From Cavia porcellus (Eukaryota > Chordata > Mammalia > Rodentia > Caviidae), in contig NW_026947506.1 of NCBI RefSeq assembly GCF_034190915.1, forward strand, positions 13,143,501-13,207,500: a stretch of 64,000 nucleotides of DNA, written 5' to 3'. Below, piece after piece: positions 1 to 13,179 of this stretch; the first letter of the stretch is position 1, and every line of letters starts with the position of its first letter. The position numbers and the translations under genes were made by a program. Below the pieces are notes generated by a model. The model did no database searches and was not told the origin of the DNA. It saw nothing but the letters and a program-made list of their open reading frames with translations.

Positions 1-454
1 CTTGACCTGAGATAGCTCTGGATTGTTAACTTTGTGAATCTTTGTGGATGAAAACAAACATAGAAATAAGCACACAGCTTGTGGGAGTCTGTTAGGACAG
101 TTTAAGTTCCACAGAGGCCATTTTTGCACTTGTACCATGCCCCTTTGTTAAACTAGCTAATCTCTTACACCCCATGCTCCCAGTGCTAGAATACCTGTTC
201 ACCTCAGGCACTCCAGGCCCTCAGGGAGTTTCCCAGATGTTCTGTGCCCCTTGAACACTACTGTATAGGCATTTTTGCCGTCTGCTTTACAGGTATGTAC
301 AATCCCTAGCTCAGCAACTCCCAGAAACTTCTTCAAAACTGACAAGTGATATATAGACAGACTGACAAACATCTTATAAAATCAAAGTGTACCTGTGCAT
401 ATCCTCAATCAAGCCAAATTACAATTCCTTCTTACAATGAATTACCCTAGAATA
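1..454 (-). repeat. LTR-like repeat, copy 1
   Basis: This block closely matches 1385-1800 and 27480-27950, for example the shared string CCCTTTGTTAAACTAGCT and the stretch around 'caggccctcagggagtttcc'. It sits just outside duplication unit A. In units A and B the same block lies immediately downstream of the minus-strand ERV integrase, so it is probably a retroviral LTR or the 3' end of that element. I could not place its exact ends or a TG...CA pair. Orientation is inferred from the ERV. Confidence 0.45.
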
Positions 455-1239
455 TTAAATAAAACCTATTTTCTACTACCCATTGAGATTTTAAAATTTG
501 AACACGTACAGTGTTAAGAGCTACATATTTCACATAGTAAATCAGAAATCAGAACTACATATATTATTATATCCTGACAATCATGACTTTCTTGCAATAA
601 TCTGAATTTCTGTTTTGACATAAAATATCCCTTTTAGTCAGTCACCTTTATCTAACACACAAGAAGTTGCTTATGTATTATTGACCAATTTATTGACCTT
701 TAGTGGAATGTAAATCTCATAAGCCTTTCATATCAGTAGATGTGTGAACATGAAACAAAATTCTGTTGCTGTAAGAAATCCCCATTTTACATTGTTGGAG
801 TCCTATACATCCAGAAATATAAATATATCCACTACATCATGAAGTTGATTACAATCTGCTGTCATAATTATGTGAAACCTTTACACAGGCATCTGCCAAC
901 CAAAACAATGTATTACTTTTTTGATAGTGACCAATGTGAACATTTAGGAATACATTTCACAAGTTTAGTTGAGGTGTCTCCCATAAAATTATGGGGAACA
1001 TTGAGGATTCTGATCAATAAACAAGAACCTCTTAAAAATGTTGCCAGGCAGTTGCTTTTTTATTTTTCAATCAGAGCTCTGTCCAGCAGTCTCAGTCCTA
1101 ATGAACTTTGTTTATTCATCCTAATAATATCATTTCTAAAAAATTAGATTATCAAGTCAATGATAAATAACAACATATTCCAATCATATACCTAGTCTTT
1201 GTGACATTTGGAATAGCTGGAAACCAAGGTAAAAGCATG

Positions 1240-1900
1240 CTTTATAAATTCACTGCCAAAGGAAATCTTTGATTATGTGATCCATATATGGAAAAAGAGA
1301 AAGATTACTGAGCTCAAAATGAAAGAAACAGCTGTACCCACTATGGACAAAATTCACTATGGACAATTGGATAAACATAGACAATCTGTGTGGATTCAAA
1401 CAAACACAGAAATAAGCACAGAGCTTGTGGGGTCTGTGAGAACACTTTAAGTTCCTCAGAGGACATTTGTGTACTTGTACCATACCCCTTTGTTAAACTA
1501 GCTCATGTCTTACTCATCATGCTCCCAGTGCTGGAAAATATGTTCACCTCTAGCACTCCAGGCCCTCAGGGAGTTTCCCAGATGTTCTGTGCCCCTTGAG
1601 CACTCCTGTATGGGCATTTTTGCCTTCTGCTTTACAGGTATGAACAATCACTAGCTCAACAACTCCCAGTAGCTGCGTACAGATAGACTGGAGAAACAGG
1701 CAACTGATATATCGACTAACTGACAAACATCTTACAAATCAGAGTGCACTGGAGCATAGCCTTAAGCTAATTACAATACATTCATACAAATTTAGAATTA
1801 ACAACTATAAATCAACCAGTTGGATTTGTTAAAGACCAGGTAGAAGTAGAAGAAGTCTTTTATAAAAGGATCTGAGGCTTGATTCAGGGAGAGGTTAAAT
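1240..1900 (-). repeat. LTR-like repeat, copy 2 (downstream of ERV A)
   Basis: The core at 1385-1800 repeats 60-480 and recurs at 27480-27950. It lies downstream, in minus-strand terms, of the integrase remnant at 2192, the position expected of a 3' LTR. A TATAAAA-like string lies near 1861-1867. LTR ends and a polypurine tract were not identified. Confidence 0.4.
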
Positions 1901-2191
1901 GGAATTACATGGTGTACCCTGTGGTGCCAACTCATTCCATGCAGTGCAAATACAATGAACAGACATCCACACAAGGCCTTGGTGATAACACCAAAGCATC
2001 CCCTCTTCTCCAGATCAGCAGAGGTACCAGCCCCTTCCCACTTGGGTCTGGGGGTGTTTTGTAAAATACAAAATGTTTGTCAGAGGTATATCCTGGTTAA
2101 AATGTATTTGAGTCAGGGAAGAAGAAAGCCTTGTTGGGAAAAGCAAGTGATTTAAAGCAAATGGCATGATTCACAGAATAGAAAAAAAAAC

Positions 2192-2700
2192 CTATGCAGG
2201 AAGTGCATTTTTCTCCTTTAATTGTTTAAAAAGAGATTTGAGTGTATAATCAGCTTGTTCAATGATAGCTTGGCCAGTAGGATTACAGGGGATACAAGTT
2301 ACATTGCAAATTTGCAATGTAGAACAAAAGAAAGCAAAAGCCTGAGAGGTACAGGCTGGATCATTGTCAGTTTTGAGGAAGGAAGATACACCCATGACTG
2401 TGAACACTCCAGGAGATGTTGAATTCCATTTCAGGCACATTCATCATGCAGTGGTGAAACATAAATAAAACCAGAACACATAACAATGGAAACGTGAAGA
2501 AATGAAAATAGTTTTAAGGAGCAACATTGTGTTTCATGTTTACCAAGGGTCATTGGAATAGAGGCACTAAGAGTTGACAGCATCACAGGGGAAAGTGGAA
2601 GGCATGGCAACACAGTGTAAACCAGTGGAAATAAAAGATTTAGCTTCACAAGGTGGAATGTGAAATGATTTATTCAAGAAATAAGCGTATTGGTGGAAAA
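2192..2700 (-). pseudogene. ERV class II integrase remnant, unit A
   Basis: The minus strand at 2192-2440 encodes a retroviral integrase core with KTDNDPA and, exactly 35 residues after the second catalytic Asp, the Glu of AIIEQA, so the D-x35-E spacing is preserved. Upstream, in another frame at 2431-2649, the strand that should carry the first catalytic Asp reads HVSIVMCSG. The unit B copy reads HVSVDTFS there, so the first Asp is lost in this copy. A frameshift separates the two parts. The similarity is to betaretrovirus/IAP-type pol. It is not a working enzyme. Confidence 0.75.
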
Positions 2701-3029
2701 AGGCATGACTTTCTTAGTGTTATCAAAAAGAGGGTAAACTACAAAGTGAGCCTGAGGCAAGCCAGAGAGATGTTGTCTCAAAATGACAAAAGGGGTGGGG
2801 TAGAAAATATGCAGTGCTTGATCAGAAATAGCATTATCTTGTAAAAATCCAGGTAGGGGTTAATGAGTACATATATGTAAAAGGAAAAGACAGGCATGGT
2901 GAGGCAAAGAAGAGCCTGTAGATGTAAAAATGGAGACATTAAGTGTGAATCTATTGCCATAGGGACATAACAATAGAACATAAGTGTGGGATAACAATAA
3001 GTACATATAAAGAGTCAGTAACTAAGTTA

Positions 3030-3300
3030 GGGACTTGTAATGATAAACCTTGCAAAGCAAGGACAACAGCAGACAACTCACTACATTGACAAGAGGTTTG
3101 TGGTAGAGAATACAGGTGTTCCCCAGTATTATAAACAGAATATGTTACAGCTTCATGATGGGGGGCCCATCAATGAAGGCAATGAGGGTACTCTTTACAG
3201 GGTAAAAATAAACAAGATTGAAGATAAAAGGAAAGTAGGGTAAATAGAGACAAAAAAGGATCATGAGGCACATGGAAATAAATGGAACCAACTTAGGCTT
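3030..3300 (-). pseudogene. ERV RNase H remnant, unit A
   Basis: The minus strand between about 3240 and 3030 matches the better preserved unit B segment at 29579-29812, which shows a VFTDG-type RNase H start and a downstream Gln-Ser/Cys-Glu-Leu pattern. Here the first motif reads FIDG and stops interrupt the frame. No reverse transcriptase polymerase domain lies between this and the protease/dUTPase remnant, so RT appears to have been deleted. Confidence 0.45.
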
Positions 3301-3314
3301 TGCTTCCTTTTCTT

Positions 3315-3403
3315 CACTTTTTTTTTTTGTACCAGGGATCTAACTCATGACTGTGTGTTTACATGGCAGGCTTTCATGTGGCTGAGCTAAATCTTCAGCC
3401 CTG
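3315..3403 (-). mobile_element. ID-like tRNA-derived SINE
   Basis: Minus orientation: a T run (3320-3329) followed by the reverse complement of an ID-like body ending 'ctgagctaaatcttcagccc'. The matching copy in unit B is 29880-29976, so it inserted before the duplication. It lies inside the ERV remnant, between the RNase H and protease parts. Confidence 0.75.
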
Positions 3404-3499
3404 CATCTTGCAAAGAGAACAGCAGAGGACAGCAAAATGGAAAAGTCATCCTTGGTAAGTGATAAGACAATATCGATTAAATCAATTCCAAGGATTATA

Positions 3500-3970
3500 A
3501 GTGTACCAGTACATCCTCACGAGATGAGTGTAAATAGCATTGATAATGGGAAATAAAGAATTGGCAGGTGAATGGAGTAAAACACAAACATCAACTCCAG
3601 TGTGTAGCAAACCTGAAAAGGAAAAGTTGTCAATAAAGTGAGGCTTGGGCCTGCATCTCCCAGGGTAATAGCATTGGCCACCATCATAGAGCCAAATCTT
3701 TGATTTCCATGTGTAACATCACTAGCTTTAGAGGAGACATAAGGCCAGACAATTAGTTGGGGTAAACATTCAGAAACATTTAGTCAGATGGGTAAGAGAG
3801 ATCACAACTGAAGCAACAATATGCCTGTACAATCAGCATCAATGATGCCAAGGTTAACAAAAGTGCCTCTTTATGATGCATATGAACAAAAAGGAACTGG
3901 CCAGCTCTCCCCGGAGGTAAAGGATCATGAAAAGTAGTAGGAACCTTATAAAATATTCTAGGGATTTCCA
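3500..3970 (-). pseudogene. ERV protease and dUTPase remnant, unit A
   Basis: Minus strand. The dUTPase-like motif LPPGRAG lies in the 3780-4082 reading frame, after a stretch ending TTFHDP. Further downstream, around 3590-3605, the aspartic protease active site reads LLHTGVD instead of the expected Leu-Asp-Thr-Gly-Ala-Asp. The catalytic Asp is His, as in unit B. This order (dUTPase next to protease) is typical of betaretrovirus-like elements. The frame is broken at several places. Confidence 0.6.
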
Positions 3971-4950
3971 AGATAGTGTCAGGTTCCATAGAAACACCTT
4001 TTAAAGCATTTTTGCAGTCTTGGTTTGCATTTTTGGGTGTTAAGTGCTTTAACAAGATAGAGGCTGCTGCCATGTTGTCCACATCACATTCAATAGCTTT
4101 ATTTAATCTTTCTATAATGGCAAGGAAAGCTTCAGTGTTCTCCGGTTTAACAGTACTAAAGGAACCTGTGTGTCCACTGCTTCAGGGATTCTTTTCCATA
4201 TTTTTAAAGCAATTTGAACCATTTGAGGATAATAGCCTGAGTAGGGCAATGAATTTGTTGGCAAATTTCTCAAAAAGCTCTCTCTCCCCCTAATTCAGTA
4301 GCTCCTATAGGAATATTGCAATCTAAATTGTATATTGCTTGTATGTCCACAACATCAGTATATTCTTAGAGCCACACCTGATGTTGTGTTGGAGTGACAA
4401 TAGTACACACTGAGACTTTCCAGTATAAAGGGGTCATTTCATAACCAAGACTGATACTCTCAATAATGCCAAATAGAAAAGTGCTTTTAAGTCCCTTTTC
4501 CTTGACAGACTTTATAAATTTTTATCCTTTTGTTTTTAATTTTTGGAACAGGGCATTGAGTTCACAACCTTGCAGTTGGTAGGCATATCCTTATGCCACT
4601 GAGCTTAATCCCCACTCCCTTTTAACTTTTAACTTTTTAAACAGAGTACTGCAAACTTTCATAGTGGGGTTCTTGTACTTGTTGAGACAAAATGGGAAAA
4701 GCAGTTAACACCCTAAGTTTTTTAGCTTTGTGGGCCAGCTTTTGCATGGGAGTTACAACAGGTGAGGAGTTGTCCAGAGGTATTACAGGGCTTGCATCTT
4801 GTGAAGGCAGCAGCAAGAGGAGGTGGAGAAGCAGCAGAAGTGGTGCACCCATTAAAACTAGGAAGCCAACTGTGCGATGTTCCATCTGCCTGCCTGCCAA
4901 ATGTCACAACATCCCAGCAAAGATACCAGGTTTGCAAGACAGAGATCCCA
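3960..4950 (-). pseudogene. ERV gag (capsid) remnant, unit A
   Basis: The minus strand, read from about 4300 down to 3970, shows a capsid C-terminal half. It has a region resembling the major homology region (ENTEAFLAIIERLNKAI) followed by LLKHLTPKNANQDCKNAL, the usual betaretroviral 'NAN..C..AL' helix. A frameshift splits the two. The 4640-4940 part is probably matrix/linker but has no motif I can name. An ID-like SINE (4526-4616) interrupts it. The unit B counterpart is 37545-38560. Confidence 0.6.
4526..4616 (-). mobile_element. ID-like tRNA-derived SINE
   Basis: Reverse complement of the ID-like unit: T-rich left end, then 'ggtaggcatatccttatgccactgagcttaatcccc'. The unit B counterpart is 38104-38202, so it predates the duplication. 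Confidence 0.65.
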
Positions 4951-5289
4951 GCTCAAGGCTCCTCAGTGCAGCAGTTTACCTATTTTTTCCCACTCTGCCA
5001 CAGTGATCATACCCACTTCAGAATACCAAGGACAATGATCATGAATTTCCCACAAGACATGAACTAAACATGGCCCACCCTGCTAAGGAAAAGCAGTTCT
5101 GCATTATGTTTCTGTTGCACTTCAGACATAGAATTCCCCATGAGTTAACTGGTGAAGGGACTTTTTTTCAAAGAAAATGAAGGGATTTCCCAAAGAAAAT
5201 GAATTAGTCCTTCTTGGGGCCCATTTTCCATCACAGGAACACAGCAAAGTTAAGTTACCCTCTACAGCAGACATCTCCACTTTGTTCAG

Positions 5290-5720
5290 GCAACACGCTG
5301 TTAGGGTCCATGCCTAGATGCACAACTCCTCAAACAGGTGCATGGGGAAGGCCCAAAAGAATGATACAAGTGACCAAATCTTTATAGCTCCAGGAGGACT
5401 AAAATCCTTGGCAGAGCTCTTAACTCTGCTAGCTGGCTATCTGACTAACACTGGGCTACCCATATTTGATCACAACAAGCAAGTAGTTGAGTGGACAATG
5501 GAGGAAACATGAGTAGCATCTTGTGAAGGTTTAAGGACCCTTCAGAGCAACAGATGATGCTAATTAAGGAAAGCTATCCAGCAAGTCTCCAGATGGACTC
5601 AGCTGTGACCTATCTTGCCCCTGAGGGGTCTCCTCATTCTCAGTTCAGTCATTCCTAGGCCACACACCAGTCTGGCATGTGTATTCTGCTTCAATGGCTC
5701 CAACAGTTTTCCATATATTT
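5290..5720. repeat. Dispersed repeat of unknown class, copy 1
   Basis: This matches 21735-22145 and 59790-60200, with a short remnant at 38890-38995. A shared string is 'gatgctaattaaggaaa', with flanking similarity. It lies upstream of the ERV gag remnant, so it could be a leader or LTR, but I see no LTR ends. Short open frames in it are not conserved between copies. Confidence 0.5.
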
Positions 5721-7500
5721 GCATGAATCACAAGTGCACATCACTCAGGTCTCATTCAAACACTGCCACTTTCTCACTCCCAAACATGGCCTTTCAAGTT
5801 TACTGACAACTGATAGACATTTGCTCTATCTCATCACATTTTTGCTTAGCCACCATGCTCAACAGAAAAGAATTTGTCAGTCTGAGCCATGAGATGCTGA
5901 GGACAGAGTAACACTTTGTGGTTGGTCAATACTGTGTCTCAGCATGCATAATATTTTCATACCAAATGAGTATGAAACTCACAGTGCTGATATGGAAAAA
6001 TTAAAAGTACAAGAGGCTGTAAGAAAATAAGAAATGGCAGTGTGAAACACATTACCTCAATTGAAGGGGTAACATCTTACCTAGAGTTGTTTGAGTAACA
6101 CAAAAAGTTTATCCAGAAAATGTTTAACTACCATTGATGGCAGAAACAGTAGTTCGAAGCAAAGACATGAGGGTCTGCTGAGCATAGAGACAGGGCATTG
6201 TTACACGCTGTCTAAATTAAACCAAAAAGGACAAGGGAGGCCCTGAGAAACTTATTCCTCATGCTTGTAGAAGCTTAGTAAAATTTTGCAGAACCACTTA
6301 GGTTCAAGGCCAATTCTAGATGGAAAAAGAGGAGCCTATAGTTGAATTTCCGTGAGTTTGAATAGGTCTGTAATTTTATCATAATTATTTTTTGGAACTC
6401 TGATTGTGAATCCTACATTTTTCTTCACATCAACAAGATCATTAAAAGATCTGAGAGACTTGAAAATTATTTTTCAATATAAGATGAATGCCTCTATGAG
6501 TGCATCCTTTATTGCTAATTCAGACACACAGAGGCCAGACAAAATAGGCTCCAAAGGCTCAGGTTCAGTTGATAGGCAGCATCATGCAGATTCCTAACAC
6601 ATGTACTTCTTGTTCATGCAACACACAATGTAATGGGTTGATACTGGAGGAGAATCTATCAACAGTCTTCAAAACCAAACTATTGATATACCTGGGCTTC
6701 TACTCATGAGAAAAGTGACATGTAAATTTAGGTAACTAAAGAAATTTGCCATATCTCAAAAATTCCACATCTTATCCTTTCCCACCTGTTGTAGTCAGGG
6801 TTTGCAAGGAAAGAGATTTAATATGGAACTTATAATTGATAAGATTATATTAAAATATTCATTCCCCCAAAAAGTCAGATTTAGAGAGGTGTAGATCTGT
6901 TCACATACTAGACACTTAAGAATCCAGCTGAGTACTTCAATACTATGAAAATTTCCTGCACAAGAGCTGCTGAAGACATAAAGCCCATGGAAAGACAACC
7001 ACAAGTTTACCTGGAGACCTGGAGGCACTCCCAATGTCTCATGCAAGTCTCTATCAAGGCTGTGTACTAGGAAAGGCCAAAGTTCAGTGTTGGAAAGTAG
7101 AAATTCAATGCCATTGAGGTGCAGTATCTGTGCCAACAAGGTGAGTGATCAGTACTAGAGCCAAGACCTGAAGCTCAAGATAAGGGTCAGAGATCCATAA
7201 AAGAGAACAGAAGCCATGCACACCAATAATGAGGTGCTGAGCACCTCTGATGATGAGGATGGCTAACTTCATATCTGGAAAACCAATACTACCAGCTTTT
7301 CCATGAGAATCAATAGCCTAGCACCTTTCCCTCCAGTTCTCCTTTGATGCTGTGTGGAAAGATCCTTCAATGCATGCTCTATGCCCAAAACCATGATGAC
7401 TCAATAGACTGCATGATCAATTCACTTTGTGATCCATTTCTAAGTGGGCCACACTATCAAAGTAGTTCTTTAGATACTTAAAATCCAAAATGTACTTTAT
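5721..7500. other. No gene recognised; repeat-like non-coding DNA
   Basis: The open frames here (for example 6795-7139 minus, 114 codons) have no family signature. Part of the segment lies in the interval deleted from unit B, so no paralogue is available for comparison. Confidence 0.5.
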
Positions 7501-7590
7501 GGGGCCTGGGTATTTATCTCAGTGGCATAAGCATCTGCTTGGCAAGTGCAAGGTCATGAGTTTGATTCTTGGTACAAAAACAAAGGACTT
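7501..7590 (+). mobile_element. ID-like tRNA-derived SINE
   Basis: Starts 'ggggcctgggtatttatctc', with the A-box-like and B-box-like ('tcatgagtttgattc') blocks in order, then 'ttggtacaaaaacaaag'. It lies in the part absent from unit B. Confidence 0.75.
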
Positions 7591-8094
7591 CATATCACTC
7601 CATATCTTAAAGTATTCATTTGGTCTGCCTCACATAAAGAACAGTAAGAAAACCTGAGGCTCATTCTAATAAAATTATCAGGAACATAAACCTTCACAAC
7701 AAAAGTAGTCTTCATATTTGTCTAGACAACCATCTTACTGGAACTATGTCGTCTGATTCCTGTCTCTGTGTGCTACACTTTATTTAACTGTGGGCATTTG
7801 CATGAAACTGTAGTCAGAATTATTGATCCTCTGATTATACAAGAAATGTTTAAATATCTTTTCTAAGGAAAGAAGAAAAATAGCCAGTTACATACATATG
7901 TACACATATTCTTCACTGCAGAACACTGACAGCACTGAACACAGGAGAGAATGTCATGAGGATGGTGGTAAGCACATCACCACCTCAGTAAGGATAAAGT
8001 GGTTACAGATGCTGGGCCTAAAAAGTGGAAATACTTTAACAACCAAAGAATTGAAATAAAATATACTGAATATGCACTTAATATACCAAGTCTC

Positions 8095-8262
8095 AACTAG
8101 GCCTGGGGGCCATGCTGTAAGCCCGGTACTTGAGAAGTGCAGACAGGAGAACTGTTTGTGACTACATTAGGTTATGAAGCTATATCAAAGCCACACTGGG
8201 TTATAAAGTGATATCAAAGCCAGCCTGAACTACATAGCAAGATGCTGCCTGAAAAAGACCAA
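8095..8262 (+). mobile_element. B1-like (7SL-derived) SINE
   Basis: It starts with a diverged 'ggcctgggggccatgctgtaa', continues with the 'cttgagaag..aggagaactg' block, and ends 'agccagcctgaactacatag' and 'agatgctgcctgaaaaag', the usual B1 landmarks. A short internal duplication repeats the 'ggttat(g/a)aagctatatcaaagcca' segment. Confidence 0.7.
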
Positions 8263-11172
8263 TAGATCTAATCTAATGACCATAATAGTATAATAGTGAT
8301 GGCCTTGTTACATTAGCATGATTATCATATGTATACTGATGAACCTAACTTAGTGCCCATTTCATAATAAAATACCATATCACTTACAAAATGGATTACA
8401 CTGATGGATATTTATTGTTCATCCTTGGTATTTGGTGGCTGACAGAGCAGTGCTTGATGCTGCTCTCCACAGAAAAAGTGACTATTGCTGCAGTAAACAG
8501 GGATATGCATGCATCCTTGCAATATGTCCTTAACTCTTTGGGGAGAAGACCCACTAAAGGAAGCACTGCGCTGGGTGGACTTACTACTTTCAATCTTTTA
8601 AATACTTTGAACACTGACTTCTGTAGTAATTGAACTACTTACTTAAATTTCCACTGACAAGGTTAAATAGTTTCTTTTCTCCTGCAGTCTCATGAACATT
8701 CTTTTGATCTTGTGTTGAATTGTTCTCTCTGCAATGAGACAATGTCCCTATTTGCATTGCTCTATTGTGCAAAGATGCTCAATATTTCTTCAGGTATTTC
8801 TTGTACCAGTTCTGAAAAATTTGTATTCATTTCACTTTCAATTTGGTTTTACATCTTAGCTGTCATGGAGTAACAGGCAAAATTTCTCCTGTTCTGTAGG
8901 TTATTTCTTCATCCTTTTTTGTTTGACTTTTTTTCTCAATTGTGTTTGTGCAGGGGCATTAAAATCTTAAATACTTCATTTTGCTTGTTTTGTCATCCTA
9001 GCTTATTTGCTGCACAAAACACCAGCAGTAGCATTAAGAGAAAAGTTTGTTTTAATGCCTCTACATTCAGAACATGGAATGCTTGGCTCATTCATGTTTC
9101 ACTATGCTTCACTCTGATACAGGCATATCTGACACTGCTGCAAAAATTAGCATGATAATTACATTACCTGAGCAAACAAAATCATGATTTGCAATAGTAA
9201 TTTTTTATCCTATCCTACATTTATATTCTTGACCTCAAATTACTTGCTTCTTTAAACTTCAAATGCAGGTATAAAAACAACTGCTACACACTCTGCTAAA
9301 TTATCTAGCAAAGTTGCCTCCAAAGTCAGCTTCAAAACCAAGACTGTTCCATCACATCCTCTGCTGATGCTGGGACTAAAGGAATCACATTTTGCCTAGA
9401 CATACATAACTCTTTACCAGGGCAACTATTTAAATACAAGATGATAAAAAATTGCACAGTATTTGTTAGTTTTTATAAAATAAGAAATATAAAAGTGACA
9501 ATTGTAATGTATTCAATACAAGATTCAATGGGATAAAATGACAACTGCCCAATGATGCTCAGCATAGTCAGTGCATAAACTAAAGTGGTTTTGAAATGAT
9601 GCTTGGAGAAAACCGCTAGGTGGCCAAGTGATAAAAAGACAACTGATGTGTAATTGTGAGTATTAAAAATAATGTTGACACTGGGGAGAAAATGGAGAAG
9701 TACTAAATCACTAGGCTACATCTGCAGAACTTGAAGATATAGATTGAGACAGGGTGACACTAAGTTGTGTAGGCTGGACTCAACTTTATCTTCCACTAAT
9801 TTAAGCCACGTAAGTGCTAGGATTACAAGCATGCATCAACAGGACCACCAAGATTTACTTTCATTGTAAAATGAGAAATTGCATGTTCTCAGGATATATG
9901 TCTTACAGATTCCATATTCTATTACTAGCTGGAATAGAAATACACACTCCACATCTTCCTGGTTATGGTAAACAAAATTGTGCTTCAGGGAACCTGGCCA
10001 CATGCTGCAGTAAATAGAGGCTGAAAATGTAATTTACAGTGTCTTTTACTTCACCAAGTAGATCAGATACTTCAGATACAAAATAGACATAGTTTTAGTG
10101 CTGATTACACCACAAGTGAGTAACTTATGTGTCCAAGCATAGAGACTAGGGCAAGCTATCTTCACCGGATTAGGGTATTTAGTGCAGTGCTCACTCATGT
10201 TTTCAGATACCACAGTTTTTAACTACATAATTCCGTGGGAACCTAAGTAGATTTTGTATTAACACTGCATTAAACACTTTATAAATTACTTCAATGTTAA
10301 AATGGAAGTGAAAACCACAGGCCACAGTAAACCAACTGGGGCTCATAGCCCAATAGATGTGTTAAAGATAATCAGCACACACCACAAACATTAGACAGTG
10401 ATCTCTATGAATAAAGAGACATGCCATTTTATAAATTCACAGTTCAAAAAAAAGAACACAATCTGAATTATAATTTATTAAATTTATTTTTACTCGGCTG
10501 ACAGCTCAAAATTTAGGGTTCCACTCATGCCATTAGTTCAGTGTTTTAGGGAAAAGCTGAAATAATTACAAAATATATAATGGGTTCACAGCATCAAGGA
10601 ATAAAATAAAAGCATTTGCATGATATAATCAATAGCAACCTTTCTCCCCCAAACAATTCTATAGTTAAGAAAAATTACTTTCAAAGTATGGTTACTCATA
10701 AATCTTACCAGATTTTATAATTTTGGGAGACATTACTGTAATTTGTGATATGCTTTTGGAGACAAGTTATGTTTCTGTCAGTGTGAGGCAACCAGAAACT
10801 CACAGTGGTATGGCTTACTTTGGATTCATGTCATGGAAAACTTAATAGCAAATTCAAGATGCAATGTAAACATAACAGGTAAAATTCTGATGGTTAAATA
10901 GACAAAGACTTACATAAATGTCAATATTTGCTCCACTGAGAAAAAAAACAGGCAACATAATGTACAAGATATGATATCCAGTTATGTTAGGATATAAGCA
11001 GTTCTCCTGTTACAACATGAAAAACACAGCATTAGTTAAAGTACATGTTACATGAAAAGAACACATCATTGTCAAAAACACATGCTCCATGCCTCTATAA
11101 ATGAATACATTAATGGAAAATATAGCATCAATTTCAGAAACATCATTTATGACACAGAAAATGAAATATGTA
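8263..11172. other. Non-coding stretch collinear with 39000-41973
   Basis: No coding signal. The whole stretch is a diverged copy of the same interval in unit B, with small indels. The open frames do not keep their reading frame between the two copies, which argues against a gene. A minus-strand B1-like fragment lies at about 9745-9850. The part nearest the ZF exon may hold 3' UTR of the KZFP. Confidence 0.55.
9745..9850 (-). mobile_element. B1-like SINE, antisense
   Basis: Antisense B1 landmarks: 'gagacagggtgacactaag', 'ggctggactcaac', 'gtgctaggattacaagcatg'. The unit B copy is at 40525-40635. Confidence 0.6.
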
Positions 11173-11335
11173 GGGGCTGGGGATTTAGCTCAGTGGCATA
11201 AGCACCTGCCTTGCCAGCAGGCGGGCATGAGTTTGCTCCCTGGTACCAATAAAAAGGAAAAAGACCAAAAAAACAAAACAAAACAAAACAAAAACAAACA
11301 AAAAAAAACACAAAGAAAAGAAAATATGTGCTTCA
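11173..11335 (+). mobile_element. ID-like tRNA-derived SINE with A-rich tail
   Basis: Close to the window consensus: 'ggggctggggatttagctca', then 'gcacctgccttgccagcagg', then 'ggtaccaataaaaagg'. It is followed by a long (A)nC simple-repeat tail (about 11270-11335). Unit B has no SINE at the matching place (about 41940), so it inserted in A after duplication or was lost from B. Confidence 0.85.
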
Positions 11336-11389
11336 AAAAATTAAAACAAATGCATCTTCAAAATCATGGCTTCTGCCCAGGGTGAAATT

Positions 11390-12520
<1,131 letters not shown>

Positions 12521-12538
12521 CTGTAAAAAAAAATCACA

Positions 12539-12777
12539 TATAGAATTGATAACCATATTACTAAGAGTTGTTGGACAGTTCAACAGAAGTGTTTGCAATC
12601 TCACTGTTTGAATACCCACTTTATATGTTTCACTTTTGTATCTTGATCAACTACTTGTAAGAGGACAACATGTAATCATCAAGTAGTGATTACTTACTGT
12701 ACATTTCCTCTTTGAAAGTATTATTTCTTCCCATTTTCTGTTTTGTTTAGCATTTCCTTAAAATTTTTTTAAAAAAG
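12539..12777 (+). mobile_element. L1/HAL1-family 3' end in KZFP intron, unit A
   Basis: The sequence matches the last part of the L1 and HAL1-like 3' UTRs in this window (compare 37255-37520 and 51280-51528) and ends in an A-rich tail. It is flanked by an 11-bp repeat, AAAAAATCACA, at 12528-12538 and 12778-12788, a clear TSD. It lies antisense in the KZFP intron and its 5' end is only 17 bp from the ZF-exon acceptor AG. The same insertion is at about 45768-46015 in unit B. Confidence 0.8.
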
Positions 12778-13179
12778 AAAAAATCACAATGAGATGGGTC
12801 TCTGTATTAATGACTGCATTAATGATAAGTTCTGTTTTGATGCCTGCTAAGAAATTCTGACAATGAAGCAACTTAAATACTTGCAAGTTATGTTGAAAAC
12901 AACCATTCCCAAAAGAGTGGCATGCCCTTGGAAATCTTAAACGTTGGTACCTTTTGAAATGCAGTATACATAGCTTCACTTTGGGCATGGGTACATATGT
13001 GTATCACACACTGATCATTCTGATATCTTTCTTCCATCACCATATCCCTTCTTGCCTTAACCTTTAGTTCCCTTCCCCAAAAGATCAGTCTTATCTTTCT
13101 CTACCACCTCTTTCATTTCACTCCACAATTTATATTGTGGTTTTTCATCTAAATGAAACCCTGAGACCTTTTACATTTT

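Noticed and set aside
740..1147. 135-codon plus-strand frame
   Set aside because: The matching sequence in units B and C (about 23150 and 61200) does not keep the frame open.
3976..4293. 105-codon plus-strand frame
   Set aside because: It is antisense to the ERV capsid remnant, which explains it.
6795..7139. 114-codon minus-strand frame
   Set aside because: No recognisable domain, low-information composition, and no paralogue to test conservation.
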